DNA from: Gallaecimonas xiamenensis 3-C-1
GTDB lineage: Bacteria > Pseudomonadota > Gammaproteobacteria > Enterobacterales > Gallaecimonadaceae
Length of the DNA: 64,000 nucleotides
Direction: 5' to 3'
Assembly (NCBI RefSeq): GCF_000299915.1
Contig: NZ_AMRI01000002.1
Span: 174,086-238,085, forward strand
The notes beneath the pieces are model-generated. The model was not told the DNA's origin. It saw only the letters and a list, made by a program, of their open reading frames with translations, and did not search any database. Below, one piece after another: positions 36,577 to 45,721 of the stretch (its first letter is position 1; each line of letters opens with the position of its first letter). The translations under genes were made by a program, and so were the position numbers.

Positions 36577-37407
36577 CTAAGGCTCCAATGTTTTCAATGC
36601 GTTACGGCATTGTTGAAAGGTCTCTGCCAGGCTCTTGTCCTCCAGCAGGGTCAAAAAGAGGCAATCGAGCAGGTGCTGCTGGGCGCTTTGTTCCAGCAGC
36701 AGGCTAAGGGCCTCGGGTGGGTTGCCCGCCAGGCAGTAGAGGCGGATATCGGCGTGGGCCCAGAGGTTATCCAGGTTGTAGCGGCACAATACCACCACCT
36801 TGGCCCCCTGGGCCTTGGCCCGCCGCACTGCCCTGTGCAGTTCTGGGCTGGCGTTGTCCATGGCGATGACAAAAAGCACGGTGCCGGGGCCCAGCTGGGC
36901 ACACAGTTGCCATTGCAGCAGGGGGTCGGCCGGGCTCTGGCTGGCCAGGCCCAGCAGTGCCAGGCGGTCCACCCAGGCGGCCGCCACCGACTGGCAAAAG
37001 CCCTGGCCCAGCACCAACACCCGCTGGGCGCTGGCCAGGGCTTGGGCCGCCGCCCTTTGCTGGCGGGGGTCGTTAAGCTCGTCCACCTGGGCCAGCAACG
37101 CCTGCTTAAGCTGGGTCAGGGGTTGGCCGGCAGGGTTGGGGGTGGACTGGGGCTCCGGTGCCGATTCCCCCTGAAAGCCCCGGGCGATGGACTCATTGAT
37201 GGCCAGCTTCAGATCCGGGTAGCCCCTGTAGCCCAGCTTCTGGCTGAACTTGACCACCGACGACTGGCTGACCCCCACGGCGCTGGCCAACTGGGACGAA
37301 GAATAGTCCCGCAGCAGGTGGGCATTGGTGAGGATGAAGTCGGCCAGCTTCTTTTCACTGACCGACAACTGGTGCCGGATGGCGCTGATTTTCAATAGGC
37401 AGCTCAT
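36577..37407 (-). CDS. MurR/RpiR-family transcriptional regulator
   Basis: The 276-residue protein has an N-terminal RpiR helix-turn-helix (about 1-77; LASAVGVSQSSVVKFSQKLG, YPDLKLA) and a C-terminal SIS domain (about 105-250) that binds phosphosugars in this family. An example ligand is N-acetylmuramate-6-phosphate for E. coli MurR. It is 17 bp downstream of the L,D-transpeptidase-like gene on the same strand, so they form one unit divergent from the NhaC-family transporter. Its location among peptidoglycan-peptide genes makes it the likely regulator of that cluster. See the paired motifs at 38189-38236 and 44237-44280. Confidence 0.9.
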   Translation of the reverse strand: MSCLLKISAIRHQLSVSEKKLADFILTNAHLLRDYSSSQLASAVGVSQSSVVKFSQKLGYRGYPDLKLAINESIARGFQGESAPEPQSTPNPAGQPLTQLKQALLAQVDELNDPRQQRAAAQALASAQRVLVLGQGFCQSVAAAWVDRLALLGLASQSPADPLLQWQLCAQLGPGTVLFVIAMDNASPELHRAVRRAKAQGAKVVVLCRYNLDNLWAHADIRLYCLAGNPPEALSLLLEQSAQQHLLDCLFLTLLEDKSLAETFQQCRNALKTLEP

Positions 37408-37424
37408 GATGCCACTAGACCTTG

Positions 37425-38168
37425 TCAGGGCAGCCTTGGCAAGGCCAGGGTGCTGGCCAGGCGGCGATATTCGGGCTTGGGCATCACCACCAGCAGCGGC
37501 GCCTTGGCCGGGTCAAGCCAGCGGGCCAGGGCGGCCATGGCGTCCGGGGCCATGGCGGTGCAGCCGGAGGTGGTTACCCCTTGGGCCCGCCACTGGTGCA
37601 GGAAAATACAGCTGCCGGCATTGGGGCTGTTGGCCGGGTTGTGGTGTACCACTATTGCCCGCTGGTAGCGCATGTCTCCCGGGGTTTTCAAATCCAGCCG
37701 CAAGGGCTCGGTGGAACCGGCCACGGCGGCTTTACCCAGGCGATCGGCATTCACCAATTGGTTGTAATAAGGGGAATCGGGCACGTCCATGCAGTAATCG
37801 CCAGCGGTGCTGGCCAGGTAGGGCAGGGCGCTGTCGAGCCGGCTGGCATAGCCAAAGGCCGTGCCCAGGCTGAAGATGCCGGCCGGGGTCTTGCCGTCCC
37901 CTTCCACTTTCTGGGGGGCTTGGGGCTGGCTGGGATAAAGGCCAAGACCCCAAGCCAGGCCGCTGCGGCCAAGGCTGACTGGGGTACTGAGGGGGCCGGG
38001 CAGCCATTGGCCGTCCTGGCGAATAAAGGTTTGCAGCTGGCCTTGGCTTTGCTGCCAGTCAGTGGTGGTGACCAGGACCAGCTGGGTGGCGTCGGCCGGC
38101 AGGGTGGCCGCCCCCTTGGCCAGGAAACTGCAGTGGGCCAGGAGCAGGGCAAACAGGACGTGGCGCAT
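37425..38168 (-). CDS. Secreted L,D-transpeptidase (YkuD) fold protein
   Basis: The 247-residue protein has a Sec signal (LFALLLAHCSFLAKGA) and a YkuD-type catalytic core: His191 in IFLHQW and Cys203 in TTSGCTAM, the usual HX~11SGC arrangement. Also typical are GDGKTPAGIFSLG and the mature periplasmic location. Such enzymes form or cut 3-3 crosslinks, or anchor lipoproteins to peptidoglycan. The family near VanW/ErfK-type proteins with GDGKTPAG is often annotated simply as L,D-transpeptidase. Its neighbours suggest an action on muropeptides, possibly carboxypeptidase-like. GGAGG precedes the ATG. Confidence 0.88.
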   Translation of the reverse strand: MRHVLFALLLAHCSFLAKGAATLPADATQLVLVTTTDWQQSQGQLQTFIRQDGQWLPGPLSTPVSLGRSGLAWGLGLYPSQPQAPQKVEGDGKTPAGIFSLGTAFGYASRLDSALPYLASTAGDYCMDVPDSPYYNQLVNADRLGKAAVAGSTEPLRLDLKTPGDMRYQRAIVVHHNPANSPNAGSCIFLHQWRAQGVTTSGCTAMAPDAMAALARWLDPAKAPLLVVMPKPEYRRLASTLALPRLP

Positions 38169-38188
38169 GGGGCCTCCTTGGCTGGGCG

Positions 38189-38236
38189 TGAATACTTTAT
38201 CGCACAGGAATTGCTTAATTGAATAATTTATTTTCA
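38189..38236. promoter_or_regulatory. Paired AT-rich motifs, candidate RpiR operator (left promoter)
   Basis: TGAATACTTTAT (38189-38200) and TGAATAATTTAT (38220-38231, extending to TTTTCA at 38236) start 31 bp apart in the divergent region between the L,D-transpeptidase-like gene and the NhaC-family gene. Related motifs occur upstream of the other divergent pair at 44237-44280. Function inferred. Confidence 0.45.
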
Positions 38237-38296
38237 GTTAGGTTGCTTTTTGATAACAATGGGCCGAGGTCTCACCGATAACAGCGAGAAAGAACC

Positions 38297-39670
38297 GTGC
38301 ATTGGTATTCCATAGTGCCGCCCCTGGTGGCCATCGCCTTCGTCTTCTGGAAAAAGGACGTTATCGGCGCCCTGCTGCTGGCCATCCTTTCCTCAGAGGG
38401 CCTGCAACTGTTGGCCGCCGGCCAGTTCGGCCTGGGCCAAACCGGTATCAACGGGGTGGACCGGGTGGTGGCGGTGTTCGGCTCGGCCGGCAATGTGCAG
38501 CTGTTGATGTTCTCGGTGCTGATCGGCGCCTTTTTGGCGCTGATCCGTGAGTCCGGTGGCGTCTCTGCCACCGTGGACTGGCTGGGGGGCAAGGGCCTGG
38601 CCAAGACGGCCCGCCGTTCCCGGCTTATTACCATGCTGACCGGGGTGGCGGTCTTTGTGGAGTCCAACCTGTCGGTGCTCACCGCCGGCATCCTGGCCAG
38701 GGGCCTGTTCGACAAGTTCAAGATGAGCCGGGCGCAACTGGCTTATTTGATCGATTCCACCTCGGCCCCGGTCTGTATCCTGATCCTGCTCAACGGCTGG
38801 GGGGCTTACATCCTGGCCCTGCTGAGCGACTACCCCCTGGAAGGGGGAGCGGTGCAGGTGCTTTGGGGCACTGTGCCCCTGAATTTCTATGCCCTGGTGA
38901 CCCTGGCTATCGCCTTCTATGTGGCCTTTACCGGCAAGGTGTTTGGCCCCATGAAGGAAAGTGAGCGGCAATTGGACCAGGGCCTGGCCGGCATGCACAG
39001 CGTGGCCCCCACCAAGGTGCGCTACATGGTGCTGCCCCTGGTGACCCTGGTAGGGGGCATGGCGGCCTTTATGCTGTGGAGCGGCGAGGGCGACATCACC
39101 CAGGGCAACGGTTCTCTGTCCATGCTCTATGCCACCCTGTGCGGCATACTGGTGGCCTACCTGCTGTTGGTGTGGAACAAGGATTTCAGCCACAAGCGGC
39201 TGATGGACTTGTGCTTTAGCGGCATGGGGGAACTGCTGCCCCTGGTGACCATAGTGCTGCTGTCCATTGCCCTTGGGGCCAGCCTCAAGGCCTTGGGAAC
39301 CGGTGCCTATATCGCCGGCCTGGTCGGGTCTTTCCTGCCCCTGGTGTTGGTGGCCCCTGTACTGTTCCTGGCCGGGGCGGCCATGTCCTTTACCACAGGC
39401 ACCAGTTGGGGCACCTTCGCCATCCTTATCCCCCTTGGCATGCCCCTGGTGCAAAGCCTGGGCCTGCCCCCGGAACTGGTGCTGGCGGCCATCCTTGGCG
39501 GCGGCATCTTCGGCGACCACTGCTCGCCGATTTCCGATACCACGGCGGTGTCCAGCATTGCCTCCGGCTGCGACCTGCTTGAACACGTCCGCACTCAGCT
39601 GCCCTACGCCCTGGTGGCCGGGGGGATCAGCCTGGTGCTTTATTTCCTGGCAGGCTTGGTAATGATATGA
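38297..39670 (+). CDS. NhaC-family transporter
   Basis: The 457-residue protein has about eleven membrane helices and the NhaC-family signature GGGIFGDHCSPISDTT near residues 407-422. It also has FVESNLSVLTAG and a helical core FLAGAAMSFTTGTSWGTFAI. The start is a GTG. NhaC-family members include Na+/H+ antiporters and sodium-coupled carriers of amino acids and related solutes. Given its neighbours, uptake of a muropeptide-derived di- or amino acid is at least as likely as sodium export. It overlaps the serine hydrolase by ATGA. Confidence 0.88.
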   Translation: MHWYSIVPPLVAIAFVFWKKDVIGALLLAILSSEGLQLLAAGQFGLGQTGINGVDRVVAVFGSAGNVQLLMFSVLIGAFLALIRESGGVSATVDWLGGKGLAKTARRSRLITMLTGVAVFVESNLSVLTAGILARGLFDKFKMSRAQLAYLIDSTSAPVCILILLNGWGAYILALLSDYPLEGGAVQVLWGTVPLNFYALVTLAIAFYVAFTGKVFGPMKESERQLDQGLAGMHSVAPTKVRYMVLPLVTLVGGMAAFMLWSGEGDITQGNGSLSMLYATLCGILVAYLLLVWNKDFSHKRLMDLCFSGMGELLPLVTIVLLSIALGASLKALGTGAYIAGLVGSFLPLVLVAPVLFLAGAAMSFTTGTSWGTFAILIPLGMPLVQSLGLPPELVLAAILGGGIFGDHCSPISDTTAVSSIASGCDLLEHVRTQLPYALVAGGISLVLYFLAGLVMI

Positions 39671-41148
39671 AAAAACTTTGGTTGCTCGTGGGCGTGCTGG
39701 CGTTGCCGGCCAAGGCCATGGATAGCGAGTCTCTGGATGCTTTGGCACGCCAGGCCCAACAACGTTTTGCCATTCCCGGCCTGGCAGTGGGGGTGGTTCA
39801 GGGAGATTTTCGCTACCAGGGCAGTTTCGGCGAGGCCCAGCCTGGCCATAAGGTGGACGGCCAGACTTTGTTCAAGCTAGCGTCCACCACCAAGGCCTTT
39901 ACCACCACCACCTTGGCGCTGCTGGTAGAGCAGGGCAAATTGGCCTGGGACGACCCGGTGGTGCGCTACCTGCCCGACTTCGCCATGTACGACCCCTGGG
40001 TCACAAAGCAGTTGCAGGTCAAGGATCTGTTGGTGCACAACTCCGGCTTGGGGCTGGGCCAGGGGGATCTGATGCTCTGGCCTGAGCCCAACAGTTTCAG
40101 CCGTGCCGAGGTGGTCCATAACCTGCGCCACCTCAAACCGGCCAGCTCCTTTCGCAGCAGTTACGCCTACGACAACCTGCTGTACGTGGTGGCCGGTGAG
40201 TTGATCGCCAAGGTCACCGGTCAGCCTTGGGAATACGCGGTACAGCAACGACTGCTAAAGCCCCTTGGCATGGACCAGTGCTTTACCGGCCCCGTACCGC
40301 CGGCCAACAAGGCGCAGCTGGCCTGGCCCCACCTGGGCATCGAGCGCTTGCCCAAGGCGGACGCCGCCGACCACAGCCTGATCTCGGCCGCCGCCGGGGG
40401 GATCCGCTGTTCCCTGGGGGCCATGATGAAATGGCTCGACTTCCATCTGGCCGCCCAAGCGGGCAAGAGTCCCTTGTTGGGCCGAGGGCAGCATAACTTC
40501 CTGTGGACGCCGCAAACCCTGATGACAGTGGGGGAGTGGGACAGGCAGTGGGACAACAGCCATTTTGCCGCCTACGGCCTGGGCTGGCGGATGAAGGACA
40601 TGGACGGTTTGTTGCTGGTGCACCACACCGGCACCTTGGCCGGCATGCGTGCCGCCGTGGCTTTCCTGCCGGAGAAACAGCTGGGGGTGGTGGTGTTGAT
40701 GAATGCCGACAGCTCAGACGGCCGCGACGCCCTGGTCAGGGCCATCCTGAAATCGGCCCTGGGTGGGGACGGCAAGGCCTGGCTTGCCCGTTACCCGGCG
40801 GTGACCAAGACCAAGGCACGCGCCAAGGTCGACGTCGATCCTGGTCAACCCCTGGCCCCGGCCCAGCTCAAGGCGCAGCTGGGCACCTGGCAGGACCCCT
40901 GGTTCGGCAAGGTGCAGCTTAAGGCCGAGGGCGACAAGGTGCTGTGGCAGTCGGAGCGCTCCGAGCGCCTGAGCGGTGTGCTTTACCCGGCCCAAGAGGG
41001 TTACTACCTGCTGCGCTGGCAAGACCGCACCCTGGAGGCGGATGCCAGCCTCTGGTTTGAAGACGGTCATATGAAGTTGGCCCCGGCCAGCCCTGAGGTG
41101 GATTTCAGCTTCGACTTTGGGGACCTGGATCTTCAGCGCGAGCCTTGA
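39667..41148 (+). CDS. Periplasmic serine hydrolase, beta-lactamase (class C) family with C-terminal DUF3471-like domain
   Basis: The 493-residue protein has a Sec signal (LLVGVLALPAKA). It carries the three active-site motifs of penicillin-recognising enzymes: Ser73-T-T-Lys76, Tyr168-D-Asn170 and His320-Thr-Gly322 (HTG in place of KTG). After about residue 395 comes a small beta-barrel domain (LGTWQDPWFGKVQLKAEGD) like DUF3471. HTG and the extra domain fit D-aminopeptidase or esterase-type members more than true beta-lactamases. It is translationally coupled to the NhaC-family gene, so trimming of D-amino-acid peptides before import is a reasonable guess. Confidence 0.9.
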   Translation: MKKLWLLVGVLALPAKAMDSESLDALARQAQQRFAIPGLAVGVVQGDFRYQGSFGEAQPGHKVDGQTLFKLASTTKAFTTTTLALLVEQGKLAWDDPVVRYLPDFAMYDPWVTKQLQVKDLLVHNSGLGLGQGDLMLWPEPNSFSRAEVVHNLRHLKPASSFRSSYAYDNLLYVVAGELIAKVTGQPWEYAVQQRLLKPLGMDQCFTGPVPPANKAQLAWPHLGIERLPKADAADHSLISAAAGGIRCSLGAMMKWLDFHLAAQAGKSPLLGRGQHNFLWTPQTLMTVGEWDRQWDNSHFAAYGLGWRMKDMDGLLLVHHTGTLAGMRAAVAFLPEKQLGVVVLMNADSSDGRDALVRAILKSALGGDGKAWLARYPAVTKTKARAKVDVDPGQPLAPAQLKAQLGTWQDPWFGKVQLKAEGDKVLWQSERSERLSGVLYPAQEGYYLLRWQDRTLEADASLWFEDGHMKLAPASPEVDFSFDFGDLDLQREP

Positions 41149-41183
41149 GCCCCCCAGCCAGCTGCGAAGGGACAGTCAGCCAT

Positions 41184-41212
41184 AAAAAAACGCGCCCCAA
41201 GGCGCGTTTTTT
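41184..41212. terminator. Bidirectional terminator between serine hydrolase and receptor
   Basis: AAAAAAACGCGCC-CCAA-GGCGCGTTTTTT sits between the convergent genes ending at 41148 and 41224. Confidence 0.92.
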
Positions 41213-41223
41213 ATTGACCGACC

Positions 41224-44163
41224 TTAGAACTGGATGCCGGCGCTCAGCTGGATATAGCGGGGTTCCTGGGTTCCGGTGGTGGCCAGGAAGTTGGGGTTGG
41301 GGGTGGAGACGCCGTTTACCACTATCTCACCCACATCGGTGTCCTGCTGGCTGTCCAGCAGGTTGAACACCGACAGCCCCACATAGTAGTCGGCCCCTTG
41401 CCACTGGTTGTCGTAACGCAGGCTCAAGTCCAGCTTGGGCAGCCAGGAGGTGGTGCCGTACATGCCTTTTTTCAGGTAGATAAACTCCCGGTCGGCATTG
41501 GAATCGGCGTCACAGTTGGCCACGCAGAGGTAGTTGAGGTCGTAACGGGTGTTCTCGTTATAGGGGTTGCCGTGGCCCCGGGCGTTGATGGGGCGGCCCG
41601 ACACCAGGCTGAAGGTGCTGCCCAGGGTCCAATGCTCGGCAAAGGCCCAGGCGCCACGGGCCTTGAAGGCGTGGCGGCGGTCGTTGGGCAGGTTGCCCCA
41701 GCCGCTGTTGATGTAAACCACGTTGTCCCCGGCCTCGGTCCAGCCGGGAATGTCGTTGCCGGTGTCGGAGTTGACCCCCCCTTCATAGTTGCCGTAGCTG
41801 TGGGACCAGGTGTAGGAGAAGTTGGCGGACCAGACGCTGTCCCACTGGCGGTCCAGGGTCAGTTCCAGGGCGTAGTACTTGCGCTCCACTTCCTGGGCGC
41901 CGATGGGGTTGCCGTCCAGGTCGTAGTCCTGGGCCTGGCCCAGGTCGATATCGATCTGGCGGGTGCTGCCGTCATCGCACTGGCGGTCCAGGGTCAGGGT
42001 CTTGCCGGGGTTGCCGAACACCCAGCCGGAGATGTTGCCGCAGCCGGCTACATCCACGTTGATCTTCATGTCTTCGATGGCGTTGTTGAAGTGGCGGTAG
42101 ATACCCCTTACCCCGCCTTTCCAGTTGTCGCTGAGCATCTGTTCGAAACCGAGGATCAGCTCGTCCTGGTAGATGGGGTCCAGATCCTTGTCCACCACCT
42201 GGTTGATGTCGTCACGGCCGGACCCGGCGGCGCCGAAGGTCACGGTGTCACCCAGTTGGCTGCCCAGCACCGGGGTGATGTTGGTCAGGCCGCCTGAGGT
42301 GCTGTTGCTGTCGAGGCCGGCCAGTTCGAAGTAGCGAATTTCATCCAGGGTGCCACCCCCTTCCCGCGCCGCCAGACCGTTGGCGATGGGGAAATAGTAG
42401 CGGCCCAGGTTGGCGTAGAACTTGGACTCGCCGTCACCGAACAGGTCCCAGGACAGGCCGAAGCGGGGCGCCAGCATGTCGTCCACCTTGAGGAAGGACT
42501 GGCCGTCGGCGGCCTTGGTGTCGAACTCGTCCCAGCGCAGCCCCAGGCTCAGGGTCAGGTTGTCGGTGACCGACCAGATGTCTTCCAGGTAGTAGGCTGA
42601 GGTGTCGGTGTCGAAGCTGCCCAGGGTGGAGCGGGTGCGGGCGTAGACGTAGCTGTCGCCCTGGACCACGGCGCCGTTGATGGTGTCGCCGGGGTTGATG
42701 GCTTCCAGCTCGTAGTAGGTCTGGTCCGGGCCCGGGGTGCGGCGGTTCATCTCGGTGGTGCGGGTTTCGTTGTCCAGGCCAAAGCGCAGCAGGTGGTCGC
42801 CAAGGGCGTATTCGAAGTCCAGGCGCAGGGCTTCGCGGGAGTTGGTGCGGCTGTCGGTGAGGCTGACCGAGGTACAGCCGATGTCGCTGCCTGAGCCGTC
42901 ACGGTAATCACGGACCCTGGCGCATTCCATGGAGGTGGTGGAATCGCTGGCATAGCGGCTCTTGGTCTTGCCCCAGAGCACCTTGGCGGTGAGGTCGTCG
43001 GTGAGGTAGCCGGTGTAGGTCAGGGCCCAGTTCTTGCCGCCGTGCTTGGTGTAGTTGGTTTCCAGGTATTGGCCGTTGACGCTGCGGTCGGTGACTTCTT
43101 CGCGGTCGTCGGAGAAGGCCAGCAGCGACAGGCTGTGGTCGTCACTGATCTGCCAATCCAGCTTGCCGCCCCAAAAGGCCGAGTCGTCGTTGCCGTCGTT
43201 GATGGCGCTGCCGTCGCTGTTGCCGCTTTGGCGGTCGATGTTGCGGGGTTCATAGAGGGCGAAGAAGAACAGCTTGTCCTGGATGATGGCGCCGGAGGCG
43301 GTGATATCGGCGCTCCAACTGCCGTATTGGTCGTCGTCGCCGTTGATAAGGCGAGTGCCTTCGCGGTTATAGGTGTTGTTGACGTCGGCGCGCAGGTCTT
43401 CGGGTTCCCAGAAGGTCTCGGCCCCGAAGTGGAAGTCATTGGTACCGGATTTGACCACGGCGTTGATAACGCCCCCCGTGGTGCGGCCAAACTCCACCGA
43501 GTAACCGCCGGTTTTCACCTGGAACTGGTCGTAGAAGGCGAAGGGCACGGTGGAAAAGTCCACCCCGGTTTCCACGTCGGTGATGTTAAGGCCGTTGATG
43601 AAGACGGCGTTTTCACCCACCGAAGACCCCCCGAAGGAGATACCGCCAAAACGGCTGCCCTCCACTGTGCCCGGCGCCAGCAGCGCCACCGACTCGGCGT
43701 TGCGGGCCATGGGCAGGCGGGCCAATTCGGCGGCACTGATATTGAGGGCTGTTTCGCTGGTACTGGTGTCGATACTGCGGATGGAAGAGCCGGTCACCTC
43801 GATGTGTTCCAGATCTTCCCCCAGCACCAGGCTGACCACAGTGGCGTTACCTACCGTCACTTCCACGTCGCTCAGCTGTACGTCCTGCAGGCCGTCCTTG
43901 TGGGCGCTGATGCGGTAACGGCCTACCGGCAGGTAGGGAAAGCGGAAGTTGCCGTCGGCGTCGGCGGCCAGGGTGCGGCTGAAGCCGGTGGCGGGGTTTT
44001 CCACCCTCAGGGTCACGCCATTGGTGCTGCCCCGGTCGGCCAGGGAGACAGTGCCGCGAATGGCGCCGTCGTTGTTGGCGGCCAAGGCGGTGTTAAGGCC
44101 CATGCTGAGGCTGGCGGTGATCGCCAGGGCCAGCAGGGAAGGGCGCAAGTGGCGCTTATTCAT
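41224..44163 (-). CDS. Oar-like TonB-dependent receptor with carboxypeptidase-regulatory-like N-domain
   Basis: The 979-residue protein has a Sec signal (about 1-28). An Ig-like carboxypeptidase-regulatory domain follows (about 30-115; GAIRGTVSLADRG, DGNFRFPYLPVGRYRISA). The plug domain (about 120-240) contains FGGSSVGENAVFINGLNITD and VEFGRTTGGVINAV. The barrel ends in YIQLSAGIQF. This is the Oar subfamily, which in other bacteria includes peptide and protein-related importers. The gene is divergent from the NlpC/P60-epimerase-transglutaminase operon. Import of peptidoglycan peptides across the outer membrane is the role suggested by context. AGAGGG precedes the ATG. Confidence 0.93.
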   Translation of the reverse strand: MNKRHLRPSLLALAITASLSMGLNTALAANNDGAIRGTVSLADRGSTNGVTLRVENPATGFSRTLAADADGNFRFPYLPVGRYRISAHKDGLQDVQLSDVEVTVGNATVVSLVLGEDLEHIEVTGSSIRSIDTSTSETALNISAAELARLPMARNAESVALLAPGTVEGSRFGGISFGGSSVGENAVFINGLNITDVETGVDFSTVPFAFYDQFQVKTGGYSVEFGRTTGGVINAVVKSGTNDFHFGAETFWEPEDLRADVNNTYNREGTRLINGDDDQYGSWSADITASGAIIQDKLFFFALYEPRNIDRQSGNSDGSAINDGNDDSAFWGGKLDWQISDDHSLSLLAFSDDREEVTDRSVNGQYLETNYTKHGGKNWALTYTGYLTDDLTAKVLWGKTKSRYASDSTTSMECARVRDYRDGSGSDIGCTSVSLTDSRTNSREALRLDFEYALGDHLLRFGLDNETRTTEMNRRTPGPDQTYYELEAINPGDTINGAVVQGDSYVYARTRSTLGSFDTDTSAYYLEDIWSVTDNLTLSLGLRWDEFDTKAADGQSFLKVDDMLAPRFGLSWDLFGDGESKFYANLGRYYFPIANGLAAREGGGTLDEIRYFELAGLDSNSTSGGLTNITPVLGSQLGDTVTFGAAGSGRDDINQVVDKDLDPIYQDELILGFEQMLSDNWKGGVRGIYRHFNNAIEDMKINVDVAGCGNISGWVFGNPGKTLTLDRQCDDGSTRQIDIDLGQAQDYDLDGNPIGAQEVERKYYALELTLDRQWDSVWSANFSYTWSHSYGNYEGGVNSDTGNDIPGWTEAGDNVVYINSGWGNLPNDRRHAFKARGAWAFAEHWTLGSTFSLVSGRPINARGHGNPYNENTRYDLNYLCVANCDADSNADREFIYLKKGMYGTTSWLPKLDLSLRYDNQWQGADYYVGLSVFNLLDSQQDTDVGEIVVNGVSTPNPNFLATTGTQEPRYIQLSAGIQF

Positions 44164-44236
44164 CGGGTGATCCCTCTCGCTGTTATTGCCGTTTTTTTCA
44201 TCGCTCCCGCATAAACTATCAGCTATGACGGTTCTG

Positions 44237-44280
44237 TAAATAATTTATTATTATTTTGTGATTTCGGTGGAATAATATTC
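44237..44280. promoter_or_regulatory. Paired AT-rich motifs, candidate RpiR operator (right promoter)
   Basis: TAAATAATTTAT (44237-44248) and GGAATAATATTC (44269-44280, containing the perfect palindrome GAATAATATTC) start 32 bp apart between the receptor and the NlpC/P60 gene. The core AATAATTTATT (44239-44249) is identical to 38222-38232. Confidence 0.45.
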
Positions 44281-44345
44281 TGGGCCGTGGCATAGATGGC
44301 CCTGAGGCGATACAAAGAAGTGACGAGTCGCTGGGAGAAATGAGG

Positions 44346-45713
44346 ATGGCAAAACCCTGGATGGCCGGTATCCTGGCTCTGGTGTTACTGGGCCAGGCCC
44401 AGGCAGAGCCGGTATGGCAAAGCGACGTGGTGGCGGTGCAGCCCCAACAGCTGGAGGCCGCCCATTGGCTGGCCAAGCTCAAGGACCCCGACGCCCTGGT
44501 GATGGATGCCGGCGCCATAGCCCGCTTCAACCAGGGGTTGTTCGACAAGTTGCCCGAGATGGTGGCCCTGGACCAATACCCACGGCACTTAGAAGGCACC
44601 TCGGTCCGGGCCAAGATTGAAGCCCTGGGCCTGGAGGCCGAGCGCTACCGGCGCGACGGCAGCGCCCTGGACCAGGCCGCCTGGGACAACTACCGCCGCA
44701 ACCTCAACCTCGACGCCCTTCAAGGGCCGCAACAGGTGCGCTTTGCCCTGGCGGTGCGGCGCAGCCTGATGCGCACTTTTCCCACCCATGACCGGGTGTT
44801 CAAGGCCGACCTGGACACCGATCTGGACCGCTTCCAGGAAACCGGCGTCTTCCCCGGCCAGGCCCTGGCGGTGCTGGCCGACAGCGCCGACGGCAACTGG
44901 GTCTTTGCCCAGTCCTATCAATATGCCGCCTGGCTACCCAAGGCCGATATCGCCTTTGGCAGCCGGGAACAGGTGTTGGCCTATGGCCGCTCGCCGTCCT
45001 TCCTGGTAACCACCGGCGCCAAGGTGCGCACCGTCTTCAACCCCGAAGAACCCAGGGTGTCGGAGCTGCAATTGGATATGGGCCTGCGCCTGCCGCTGCT
45101 GCCGGCGGCCAGGGTCGGCAACAACCTCTACGGCCAGAATCCCTACACCGGCTATGTGGTGCGACTGCCGGTACGCAACGACGACGGCAGCCTGGCCTTC
45201 AGGCCGGCCCTTATCCCCCGCAGCCAGGACGTGCACCTGGGCTACCTGCCTTTTACCCGCGCCAACCTGATCCGCCAGGCCTTCAAGTTCCTGGGAGAGC
45301 GCTACGGTTGGGGCCATGACTACAACGGCCGCGACTGCACCGGCTTTGTGGGGGAGGTATACCGCAGCTTCGGCATCCTGATGCCCCGCAACTCCGGCCA
45401 GCAGGGCAAGGGTGATTACGGGGTCAACCACCCCTTTAGCAAGGCCACCCCCAGCGCCGACAAAGAGCAGGTGCTGGCCAAGGGCCAGCCCGGGGACCTT
45501 ATCTACCTGCCGGGACACGTGATGATGCTGCTGGGTTTTGAAGGCAAGGAGCCCTATGTCATCCACGATGTCACCGGGCTGCGCTACCGGCGCGGCGGCC
45601 AGCTTTACCAGGGGGTGCTCAACGGCGTTTCCATCACCCCCCTCAAACCGCTGATGCTGGGGGCCGAACGCAGCTACCTGGACGGCGTTTACAACATCAA
45701 GGCCATTAACTGA
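44346..45713 (+). CDS. NlpC/P60 peptidase with SH3-type domains, likely gamma-D-glutamyl-diamino acid endopeptidase
   Basis: With the ATG at 44346 (eight bases after GGGAG; an ATG two codons upstream is possible) the protein is 455 residues. It has a Sec signal (MAGILALVLLGQAQA), a long N-terminal region and SH3b-like domains (about 170-290), and a C-terminal NlpC/P60 domain with the triad Cys331 (DCTGFVGEVYRSFG), His391 (LPGHVMML) and His407 (VIHDVTG). The architecture resembles B. subtilis YkfC, which cuts the gamma-D-Glu-diaminopimelate bond of murein peptides to release L-Ala-D-Glu. The next gene, 8 bp downstream, encodes the epimerase for exactly that dipeptide. Confidence 0.92.
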   Translation: MAKPWMAGILALVLLGQAQAEPVWQSDVVAVQPQQLEAAHWLAKLKDPDALVMDAGAIARFNQGLFDKLPEMVALDQYPRHLEGTSVRAKIEALGLEAERYRRDGSALDQAAWDNYRRNLNLDALQGPQQVRFALAVRRSLMRTFPTHDRVFKADLDTDLDRFQETGVFPGQALAVLADSADGNWVFAQSYQYAAWLPKADIAFGSREQVLAYGRSPSFLVTTGAKVRTVFNPEEPRVSELQLDMGLRLPLLPAARVGNNLYGQNPYTGYVVRLPVRNDDGSLAFRPALIPRSQDVHLGYLPFTRANLIRQAFKFLGERYGWGHDYNGRDCTGFVGEVYRSFGILMPRNSGQQGKGDYGVNHPFSKATPSADKEQVLAKGQPGDLIYLPGHVMMLLGFEGKEPYVIHDVTGLRYRRGGQLYQGVLNGVSITPLKPLMLGAERSYLDGVYNIKAIN

Positions 45714-45721
45714 GAGGCACC

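Noticed and set aside
36577..37407. HexR-type regulator of central carbon metabolism
   Set aside because: HexR is also RpiR-family, but no zwf, edd or glycolytic gene is near and the surrounding genes act on cell-wall peptides. The motifs found lack HexR's TGTARTNNNNNYTACA form as I recall it.
39667..41148. AmpC-like beta-lactamase giving antibiotic resistance
   Set aside because: The SxxK and YxN motifs are shared by the whole serine hydrolase family. HTG in place of KTG, the added DUF3471-like domain and the operon context argue for a peptidase or esterase.
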